From positions 11,224,501-11,288,500 of the forward strand of contig OZ019759.1 in the NCBI GenBank assembly GCA_947034885.2: a stretch of DNA of 64,000 nt, in the 5' to 3' direction. Below the pieces are notes generated by a model. That model was not told the DNA's origin and did no database searches. It saw only the letters and a list, made by a program, of their open reading frames with translations. The position numbers were made by a program, and so were the translations under genes. Within the stretch, counting starts at the first letter, position 1, and each line of letters opens with the position of its first letter. This DNA is from Thuidium tamariscinum. Lineage: Eukaryota > Streptophyta > Bryopsida > Hypnales > Thuidiaceae. Below are positions 43,277-53,486 of the stretch, piece by piece.

Positions 43277-46200
43277 AAAGTACTTTTGGGAAATTTTTGT
43301 ATGTCAAAATGAAACAGTCATTGTATTTTCATTTTCTCTTCTTCCACTATCATTCATATTTTTTTTCCAATATTTTTTCAAGTATGCTACATTTTATAAA
43401 AATTGAATAAATTTTAGTCTTAATTGTTGTTGTATTGAACTTAACAGAATCCAACCATGAAATACTGGTGACAATCATATTTAAATAGAAACATTATACG
43501 AAAGTTTTATTTTTCCCCCAAAAATAAACCGAATTTCCTCATTTATTTGTTAAGTGCTTACGATGTTTTATGAATAAATTATCCTTCAATCAATCTAAAC
43601 TCATGTTGAATCCAACTGAATTATGAGCAAACATAAAATTATAGTAGGAACGCCACTGGTATTTCTTAGAATTTGTTGAATCATAATCGAGTTTAGTTGA
43701 AATAATGAGATAATGCTAAAAATTCTTTTAATATTTAAGAAGACCTTGAAATCCACTTCCTAAAATATTAGTATTAATAATTCATAAATTTAAATTTAAA
43801 TTATACGGAAGTTTCATTTTTTTCCTTCTACATCAATTTGCACTATTTTTAAATTTTTCTGAGTGTGTTAGATATTTTAGAAATGAAAGATAGTTCAAAC
43901 ATGATTCTCACAATATTTAAAAGAACCATGCCCAAGTCTTGAATGCTAGTGCTTCTTTATTTGAATGTAAGAATATTGCATGGAAGTTTTCTATTTTTCA
44001 AATACAAAACAATTTCAATTTAAAAAACAATTTGAAGGATGTACGATTTTAACGAAATTAATAAGACTCCATTCTTCATTCTCTATCACTATACTTCAAC
44101 AAAACGAACACAATGATTAAATAATAGAAGCAACTATTTGTATGTAAAAATCATACGTAGAAAATCCCTTTATTTTTTGAACATTCCTTTGCATTTCTAA
44201 AAATTATTTCAAGAGATGTAGGACTTCCAAATAATTAATGAGAATTTCATCCTCATTAAATTTATAATTAATTAAACTATAAAAAAAAACAATTTTTTAA
44301 CTAATAATAATTGTTCGCTTAAAAAAATCATACGTACAAATTCCATGACTTTTGCTTATTAGAACTTGTTCCATTTCTTTTAGAACTTCCCCAAGTACAA
44401 ATTTTGTGAATCAATATAATGAGAGTGTCCTTTTCATTTAAAAACTTGCATCTTCTATGTCCAATTATAATTTAATGCGCATCAGTAGCCTAATTTATAT
44501 TGCATCCAACAAAAAGGGGTGCCTTGCCATTTCTTCCAAAACTTACAAAAGCTTGTAAATGTTTCCAAATTAACATATATAAAAGCCTTATAAAATATGT
44601 GAAGCTTGGAAAGTCATAAAACATTCATGTTCTATGAACAATTTCAAATTCATGCTATATAATTGCTTAATTCCTATTAGATGCACAAATATGTACTTCC
44701 TTGCCAATTTTTTAATATTTTGCAAAAGCGTGTTAATGTTTCCAAATTCATGTGCATGAAAGCCAAAAAAAATATGTAGAAGTTGGAATGACATAGAACA
44801 TTCATGTTCTACAAACAATTTTTAATTCATGCTACATAATTGTTTAATTCCTATTAGATGCACAAATATGCACTTCCCTGCCAATTTTGTAAATATTTTG
44901 CAAAAGCATGTCAATGTTTCTAAATTCATGTGCATGAAAGCCAAAAAAAAATGCAGAAGTTGGAATAACATAGAACATTCATGTTCTAAAACCAATTTTT
45001 CATTTCTTTTAGAATTGTACAATGCAAAAGATGTCCTTGAATGTAAAGAGAGTTCAATTGCGATAAAAGTTTTATTAATATAAGAAAACGAATTTCAATA
45101 ATTAAATATTCCTAAACCTATGTGTGAGTAAACACATACATAGAAGTTTTGTTTCATCCCCTAAAATCAAATGAAATTAATTTTCAAGTGTCAAAGTATT
45201 TAGGATATTCAAAAATTCATGACACTTATAAAAGATTAAAAGCTTAAAGGTAAGAAACACCTAAAACATTATTTTCATATGAAATTAGATTTCTTTTAAC
45301 ATTTGGTGCTTTTAAGATTTAAAAAAAATATTCTTTGAAATTTGAAACCAATGTCATTCTGTGGTTAAGTATCACCAAAGGAAAGTGCTTAAATGTTAAA
45401 TTCAATTCTGAATGAAGAAGTGTTCAAGAGCGAGATGTATATATTGAAATTTATTTATATTTATTTGATAAAGATCTACAAATATTTTCAAGTTGTACCT
45501 ATTTTATTTGGCTATACTTCTTGTCTAAAATGAATGCCTTTTTATAAATTGATTTTTAATGAAATACAATGTCTGCTTTTTTTATAGAATTTGTAAATGT
45601 CTGAGTGACAAAAGAGAATGTCATCTATATTTTTTTGGCATGCATCATAAATCTTTTGAAGATTGGAACTTGTATGTTTTTTCTACCATGCTTCAATATA
45701 GATTCATGAAACTTAATTTGTAGATTTGGTTTGTACAACATGCCGTATTTTAGGATTGTTGCACATTTCAAGTAAGAGAGTGCAAAGAAATGTGGTCTTT
45801 AGAAAAAATATTCAATGAATCTTCAAAATATTCGCCATTTGTAGATTTAGGTGGACAATTACATGTTGACTATGAAAAGTTATTCACTCTTCAATTGCGC
45901 AACATTAGGGTTTCTCATGTTTTTATTATAAAGTCACAAGACAAATAATTATAAATACTAAAGGTCTATGGAGACTGAAATCCTAAACAATGTATACATT
46001 ATTTCTATTCATAGGTTTTTCCTAGAAGATGCTTCCTAAAACCTAACTCTTTTGAATTGCAAAATGGAAGGGGAGTCCAATATTTCAATATTGAAAATCT
46101 GAAAATCCAAAGGCCTTAATCCTAAACCCTAACCCTAAACCCTGAAACGTCAATCCTTTAGTCTTAGAAGAAGTGGAGCTGTATTTAGCATAATGTTGAC

Positions 46201-46920
46201 AGCTTCAAAAAATCCTTTTAAAGGTTTGAAAGGATCTGCAGCAAGAAATCCCCCCAGAAGATGTGGTTTAGGTTTCTAGGACCCTCTATTTTAAAATTGG
46301 AAATGTTGACTTGCTGATTCACTAAATTGTAGAAAAAATATAAAGTTTGAACTCCGTAAATTTGGCGTGCTTTATTCTTGTATCCAATTAAATTTATGAT
46401 AGAACTTTATACCGCGTTAAATGCAGAGTTCCCCCGCCGGCAGCTTTGCAAATATAGAAGAATGAAGTCCGCAGATTCCTATGCAGCGGTCGGGAAATTT
46501 GGCAAGTTACTTCCGAATTCAAACGTCTTGAGTGAACTTCTCGCCGTTGACGTTCCTGTAAAGAGATCGTCGTCATTCGACCTAAGTCCCATTTAATGAC
46601 TCACAGCATGCAAGCTTTCTCTCATTTTCAGCAACGCATTCTTGAGGTATTTGGTACTCATTCATTTGCACTCAGCTTGTTTTGTAATTGTTAGGTTTCC
46701 TTTTTGTTACAAAGGTTTTTTGCAGCAGACGCCGCAAAGGTCTATTGTTTTGGAGTTTGTGGAGGTGACTCTCGATGATTTGGGTATGACTTGTACAAAT
46801 TGTCATTTCACCAGAGTTGTCTGTGTAGTGCACTTTGGATATCTTTGTTTTCGGACGTTGGAATTCTGCTCTGAGGATCTTTTACAAATGTTTTTTCTCT
46901 TTGCGATTGTCGACGTTGGT
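43277..46920. other. non-coding, AT-rich, with a ~180-bp duplication
   Basis: No gene is supported. At about 44540-45000 a unit of roughly 180 bp is repeated a little over twice (CATTCATGTTCTA, GATGCACAAATATG and CATGTGCATGAAAGCC recur). From about 46090 GC rises and telomere-type boxes appear; this may be a promoter or 5' leader of the DUF7869 gene (inference). Confidence 0.45.
46121..46143 (-). repeat. short plant telomere-type repeat (telo-box)
   Basis: CCTAAACCCTAACCCTAAAC and the following CCT give about three units of the plant telomere motif. In plants such boxes are common near promoters. Confidence 0.6.
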
Positions 46921-46945
46921 GTTACAATCTTGAATGGTGCATATT

Positions 46946-47175
46946 GCGACGAATCGATTTAGAGTCCACTTAGCTTCAAGCATTCGTAGTGCTAGCAATA
47001 TAGCGACGGATCGATTCATTATTCATTTTGATTCAATCATTCGTAGTGCTAGGGATATTGCAACGAATCGATTCAATATTCATTTCACTTCAGGCATTTG
47101 TAGTACTAAGGATATTGCAACGGATCGATTCAATTTTCATTTCAGTTCAGGCAATCATAGTGCTAGAGAAATTCT
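46946..47175. repeat. 57-bp minisatellite, about four units
   Basis: Units begin around 46946, 47003, 47060 and 47117, each with GC(G/A)ACG(A/G)ATCGATT and TAGTGCTA(G). The period is 57 bp, divisible by three, so one frame stays open (46934-47230) and encodes a 19-residue repeat (IATDRF.IHF...). Confidence 0.85.
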
Positions 47176-47252
47176 CCTATTTTGTTGCTGTAAAACCCGA
47201 AATAGAGAAAGTAGTAAGCGTTATACATAGTGTCTGTAATTTCCGGAATGAA

Positions 47253-47916
47253 TTAGGTCGAGTTGACCTGAAACGACATATATGATCTTAGGATGAATAC
47301 AAAATTAGCTCATTTTGTGAACAAAAAGATGTTTTTAGGTCGACTCAACCTAACACTCTTCGATAATTATATTTAGCTTGTCTTCAATGTAGACTAATTA
47401 GAGGTTCATTTTAGGTCGAGTTGAGCCAAAATGCACTTATCCTTTCTCAGCCAATGCACACTTGATATACACATTGAGACAAGGAACAAAATTTCTATCA
47501 TAATATAAGAATATTTAATTTGTATGACCATGAATTAATCACCATACCTTTTAGGTCGAGTCGACCTAAAGAGAGTATCAAGAAGAACTGTACAAGAGTT
47601 CTGTGTCATTTGAAGAAGATAAGTCCTCTTAAATAAGGAGTGACTGCTTTTTCTTTACAAGAACACCGAATCATCAATGATGATTTAGGTAGAGAAATGG
47701 TAATTCTAATTTGATCTACTGAGATCAACTCGACCTAATTATTGATGTGAATCAAATAGAAAGAAGCATTAACTTTGTTTCTTTTCGAGTAGACGAAAAC
47801 ACCATTTTGTCAGTTGTGCAAATTTAAATAAGAGTAAATAGCCTTTCATGTTTTCGAACTTATGCGTGTCCTTATCTTATCACATGAGATAACTGAGTTA
47901 GGTTGAGTCGACCTAA
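47253..47916. repeat. P1 palindromes upstream of the DUF7869 gene
   Basis: Copies at 47253-47271, 47335-47353, 47411-47429, 47551-47569 (perfect), 47722-47740 (degenerate) and 47898-47916. The last ends 80 bp before the presumed start codon at 47996. Confidence 0.85.
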
Positions 47917-47995
47917 ATATCCCCTTAATTATTTAGTCCAAAATATTTATTCGTTGCATGGCTATTGGCTTTTATGTCGTTTTGATTCACGTATC

Positions 47996-50727
47996 ATGAA
48001 CTCCTCAGTTGTTCACGACAATGTGATGGACTCGTCCGACGATGACTTCCAAGTTCTTGAAGGGATGAATGTTGGCATTCCTGAGTGCGAAGGGCTTTCG
48101 TATCGACTTTAAAACACCATGTGTGTCACTTTGTATAATTTTCATGGAACGCTTGTTGGAGAAGGTACTTGTCATAGTGTGAACTCAAACCTTGTGTTGG
48201 GGGCCAACGGCCCTCTAGGTGACACTCATGTCGCAGTTCACATCTCAAAAACACATTCGAAGGATGACATTCCACAGGAGCACGTCTACTCATTGATGGC
48301 ATGGCCGATTGATTACGTGATTGTCGGGGGGCTATTTTGCGCGATCACGAGGCACGAGATAATTTCAATCGTTTGCAAGCAAGGATTTTAAACCCACCAT
48401 CGTTGACATTTGCTTGACCATACACAAGTGTCATTCGACAACCGCGTTGTGAGATTGGCTTGAAAGCGAAAGAACTTCTCACCCAGGAGTCCATCAATGC
48501 AGTCTCAAGCAAAATATGTTGCTCCAAGAATTTCATTCAGCTATTTCTAAGGGGAAAAATTTGGACGTTTTGGGAACGCATTTGACATTTAAGTTCAAAG
48601 CTTACATGAAGACAGACGTTCACAAGTCCGTTCACGTTGATTCAAGTGGAAGGAAGATGGTGGTGGTGGAAGGGATCAGTGTCTGCATGCGAGCGTGGAT
48701 GCTCATTTCCGGCGTACCGGAGGCCACTTTCTACCGCTACCAAAAGTATACAAACAATAATCAAGAGGCAAGAGAGCATGGGAATTCAAAATTATACAAG
48801 CCAAGACAGTATACAGAACAAGCAGCTACTACACTCAAGTACATCCTTGACAAGGAAACTGATCACATGCCTCACAAGACTTGGAGTATCAAGTCTGGAG
48901 AGAAGATTGTTCCTATGATTTTGCCCTCTATCTTTCAGTGGAGGGGTCAAATGAAAACAATCAATGAAACCAATGCAGCATTTGGACTGAGGGAGATCTC
49001 CATCTCAAACTTGAGCAAAATTAGATAAAAGAAGTTCTCAAAGTTTGAGGTAAAGAAGCCAGGAGATAACTTTGCACAATGCGCTACTTGTAATCAATTG
49101 CAAGAGTTGAGGAAGAGTGCTTTGGTAGGGTCTATTAGCGCATTGAAATGGTCGAGGAGGTTGGACAAACATCTTGCTATTGCTCACGCTCATAGGGAGT
49201 ACTACTATGCCAATCGCTACCGTTCCTTTAATCATCCTCATGAGTGCTTGACAATTATGCACGAGAAGATGGACCATGCTAAGACAGCTTGCCCTGTGTT
49301 TTCACACAAGAGCAAGGACACAGATGGCTTCACTAAGTTGCCAATTTCTGTTACGGGCATGATTGCTCATGGTCATGGTGATGTCCGTTATGCTCACTAT
49401 GGCTTGGATATCTTCCCCCACGATTCCAATTATACCATTGGCTCGATGGCAAAATTGTTACAAGATCTAGAGGAACCACCAAAGTCTTCTTCAAGAATGT
49501 TGTTTATGGGATTAGGGTCCACCAATTTGTTTCAAAAAGTATTGAAGGGTGCAGAGATGTGTGAAGCATCAATACCCCTCTCCACCGCAAACTTTTGTTT
49601 TTGGAACACCATTGCCACCAATTCTCAATGTGTAGATGAACAATGCAACCGGCCACAACAAAAACCGATACGTTTTTTGTTTTTGGTCTCTTCTTGTGGC
49701 TAATAAGATCTTTTGCGAGGTGTATGTGAATTTCATGATTGTTGGGCACACATACGACAACATTGATGCATTGTTTGGAAGATGGAGTATGCTATTGGAG
49801 AAGGAGAACTTTCTAATGATTCCGGAGCTCATGAAGTCATTCATGGACGTGAAGTCCATTCCAACTATTCCTCATCTCATAGAAGAAGTCCCAGACTTCA
49901 AGGGGTTTATAGCGGGTGCATTTGTTGATGGTGATGAGATTCTTATTGGGCATACAAAGCCACAACAGGTGAAGTTCTACCTAGAGGTGAATGGTGTTCC
50001 GGTCATGAAGTACAAATTGCTTTGCACCGATCTCGAATGGTTAGATGAGGATGGTAGAGGTATCAAGTTGTGGAAGGAAGATTGTGAGGGACATAGTTTG
50101 TGGCCTCGTGGAGTGCCACTGCCAGTTCCACCTAAACCAATGAGAGGGGTGGAGGACATTGAGAAAGGCATAGTAGGGTTCGTAAAGTGTTGGGAGAACT
50201 TGTATAATGCAGATGTTACAGGCGAGGGTCGAAGGCGTTACGAGCATTTAGTGCACTATTGGCGTGATGTAAAGAATGCGTTGCAAGAACCAGTCACTGC
50301 CTCCATGGTTTTGAAGGATGGTTTTTAGCCAAATACTCGAGTAGAAGCCATTGCAACCGATCAGTTAGGAGAAGATGGTGATGACCTTGAGGAATTTGGA
50401 GAGGATGATGCTTATGTTGGGCCTTTGCAAAGTCACCGACAACCTTCTTTTAGAGTTGGTCATGATCTCTTTGAAGGTTATTTTGTAGCAGTTCGTCCTT
50501 CAGATGGTGATACACGACCAATTTGGATTGCAAGCTCATTATCAGATCCAAACTGCAACCCGGAGCACCCAAATTGTGTGCTCATCCAATATTTTCGCCC
50601 AACATCAAGAGACCAAGATGTGCGAGACTACTATACTGGTTGGGATAGTGCAAGAGGTCTACGTTGGAAGGTGGATATAATCGATCCACCAATTTGGGAG
50701 CACATGAATGCATTAATGATTGCATAG
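47996..50727 (+). pseudogene. DUF7869-type, probably transposase-like gene
   Basis: From ATG 47996 (MNSSVVHDNVMDSSDDDF) the gene runs through several frames: 47996-48340, then about 48340-48500, 48516-49570 and about 49575-50727. Recognised blocks are LYNFHGTLVGEGTCHS and LMAWPIDYV, a middle part (WMLISGVPEATFYRY), CATCNQLQELR, HEKMDHAKTACPVF, ISVTGMIAHGHGDV, DIFPHDSNYTIG, MNNATGHNKNRYVFCFW, MIVGHTYDNIDALF, and a C-terminal module (HDLFEGYFVAVRP, FRPTSRDQDVRDYYTGW). The DxM/VQMDN/GHTHxDID-like series fits the DUF7869 family, which looks like an RNase H-fold transposase core (inference). The expected second Asp is Asn here, and the stops (TAA 49026, TAG 49633, TAG 50326) fit C-to-T decay. It is not active as it stands. 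Confidence 0.6.
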
Positions 50728-51205
50728 AAGTCTCAAATCAAGAAAGATAACTACTAGTGCTTGTTGAAGATTCTGGCTGTTCAAATTGAAGTCATAAACT
50801 GGAGCCTGGAAATGTTTACTTGAGGTGTTCATGTTCTCTTGGCCTACTTCATATATCAATGTTGAAGTTGCATCATACATCTAGAAAGAAATAGCATAAT
50901 TATAGCAATTTGTTTGGATTGGATTTGTAATTGTTTTTGTTCTACTATAAATTGTCTTTGGAGGCATATTGGTTTGCATTAGACCATTGCAGAAGTCATT
51001 GGTTTGTATGCTTTTAATGTTTCAAGTACTTTTTATAAAGAATATGTTTGTTACATTTGCATTTTATTTTTATAAGTTCTTATGTAATACACAATGTTGT
51101 GCTTCATTAATCAGCAATTGGAATATGAGTATTTGTTGGAGAGGTTTTCGTAGAAAGTCTTTGGGAGTTGTTATACACATTGTTCATTCAGTTCGGAATT
51201 GCAAT

Positions 51206-51451
51206 TTAGGTTGAGTCGACCTAAAATGCAGCTTCTGTACTTTTGTTAACAAGTACTGAAATGTTGACTTAATTTAAATTGCAAGTAAATTGTTAACAAG
51301 TAGATGCAATTTAAGTTGAGTTGACATAAGTAGCAACTTTGATACTTTTGTTCATTCATAAGTAGATGCAATTTAGGTTGAGTCGACCTAAGTAGCAGAT
51401 CCTGTGCACTTGTTTATTCGAGGGGGTGATATTTAGATTGAGTCAACCGAA
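51206..51451. repeat. P1 palindromes downstream of the DUF7869 gene
   Basis: Copies at 51206-51224, 51311-51329, 51373-51391 and 51433-51451, all with GTTGA on the left arm instead of GTCGA. Confidence 0.8.
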
Positions 51452-52602
51452 ATTGTAAGTTATGTGCTCTATCCATTTTTTTTAAATGGCGTTTTTTTCT
51501 TTGGTATTTGATTGGTATTTAATGAATCTGAAACAAATTGCGTTGTTGAGTTTCCGTCCAACTTCTCTGTTTTTATTAATTTTAGGGTGGCTCGACTTGA
51601 AGTTATTGTGTTCAGTATTAATCTGATTACAATATTTACAATCAATGTTTTAAACGGAATTGCTTTGTTTTTAAAGTTTTCGTGGCTTTGTACAGAATCA
51701 AATGAATTCAAATTGGCTTTATTGTTCTTTATTTGCATTATGCCCATTTCATGAGGGTGATAAGTTATTTAACTCTTTTCATGGTCAGATTTTGTTGGTT
51801 CACTTGTTTTAAGATATCGCTTGTTCCTTGTAGAAATTAGTGAATTGTAAGAAATTCTTAATTTTGAATTTTAGAAAATTTGTTTCTTTAATGGATTGAG
51901 ATCTAGTAAAGTATTTTTGTCCATGAATTGGACAAAGTATTATCAATGAAGAACTGAATATGATGTATGAGCTTTATTGAATGATGTCTTAGTAAACAAA
52001 GTATTGGGCTAAAATTTGTGTTGTAGTAATATGTTCCTTGAAACTAATATAATAGCTTCGGGTATTCTACAATTGCAACTAAATATTTTACATTCTATTT
52101 ATTACAAATTCGGATCTTCAAATAAATGTTTTCTTGTAGCCTTTGTATTTTTTTATACTAAAGGAAATGTTTTTGAATGTTAAAGACTTTATGTTCATTT
52201 GTTTTTATATAATGGTGATAGGTGTTTCTTGTGCTAGTAAGTTAGGTTCCAAAATAATAAAGAAAATATTGCCAAAAGAAAATTTGGAAAATAGTGTAAC
52301 TACAACATTCTATTTGTAATCTAGGCAAGCCTTTTCTCATCATTATTACTATTAATTATAAAGTATAGGATGCAATTATCATGCCCAGGCACATTCACCT
52401 AAGATATAAAGAATTACAAAAAAATGTGTGAATTCTGAAGTAGAACCTTAGTCTAGCTCAATATCAGAAAAGCGCCCACAGCTTAATAAGATGGAGGTCA
52501 ACAGGAATCGAACCCGGGCCTTTGATCACACAACTATCAGTTTCTTATACGACATCTCGCAAATATACCCTAACTCAATAGGGTGACAATCTAATGAAGA
52601 GA
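51452..52602. other. non-coding, AT-rich
   Basis: No gene is seen. A GGAATCGAACC stretch near 52510 resembles a tRNA T-arm on the minus strand, but no full tRNA folds. Confidence 0.45.
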
Positions 52603-53486
52603 TTCTTATATGAATAGGTTTGGAATAACATTCATTGGATACAAGTTTATATGAATCTTTGTAATTTTGAATTTTTGAAAGGAGATACCCAATTATGATC
52701 AAAGTTGCTTTGTTTCCCTACTTTTAACTCTCATTTTAATGGAAATTACAATTTGGGGTGAGTTCAAGAAAGACCGAAAGGTTTTTGTACACTTTGGCCA
52801 TGATACTCCTGATTTTTCGGGAGTACTTTAAAAATAGAAAAATAATTTTTAAAAAATACGAAAAATATACTTAATGTATATTTCTTGAAGAAGAAGATAT
52901 CCTACAAAGGAAAAGTGTAAGAAAATTTTCTAAGTAGGTGAACTAGAAAAGTGCAAAATCTCATGAAAATAGGCGCTTTTACATTTTAATTTGTAAGAAA
53001 TAGGAAAATAAACTTTTTGAGAAACTAAAAATTGGCCATTAGGGAATAGTTGATGATGATTAGATTTCACCAAAAGAAATATCTAAAAACCATATTCAAT
53101 TTTAAAAAATTGCGTGCAATGGAAGTGTTGTTTGTACTGATGTGGAGGGTATAAAATAATATATTTTAAAATTTTCTTTGGTAGATACATGATTCCCTTC
53201 TATGCAAATAGACAATGAAATTTTGAGCTCTAAATCATTAAATTTGGATACTCCTAATGTAGTAAAAACCCTAAAACCCCTAATTGTGACAAATTAGCTA
53301 AATTAAAAATTAATTAAAAAATTAATTTTTAAAAATTTCAAAAAATAAGGGATCTGATTAACATCTAGTTAGGCATCTCCAATAAAAATTTCAAAATTAT
53401 AGGATTCATGCATCAAAATTCCTGCGTTTGATCATATAAACGTGTATCCAATGAATGTTATTCCAAACCTATTCATATAGGAATCC
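52603..53486. mobile_element. fold-back element with ~55-bp inverted ends
   Basis: The left arm begins ATTCTTATATGAATAGG at 52603 and includes GGAATAACATTCATTGGATA. The right arm at about 53432-53486 is its inverse with very few changes. The centre has no ORF. It truncates the Ty3/gypsy RT remnant, whose sequence GAAAAGGAGCAACACGTGGA has a diverged direct copy next to the element. Confidence 0.7.

Noticed and set aside
43188-43406. ORF over the right MULE border
   Set aside because: It spans the terminal repeat and the target duplication and has no homology; chance frame.
47253-47569. P1 palindromes as a CRISPR-like array
   Set aside because: Spacing is irregular, repeats are palindromic and degenerate, the copies are spread over introns, and the context is a plant genome.
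52490-52530. tRNA-like T-arm (GGTTCGATTCC on the minus strand)
   Set aside because: No acceptor stem or plausible D and anticodon arms could be drawn around it; at most a SINE relic.
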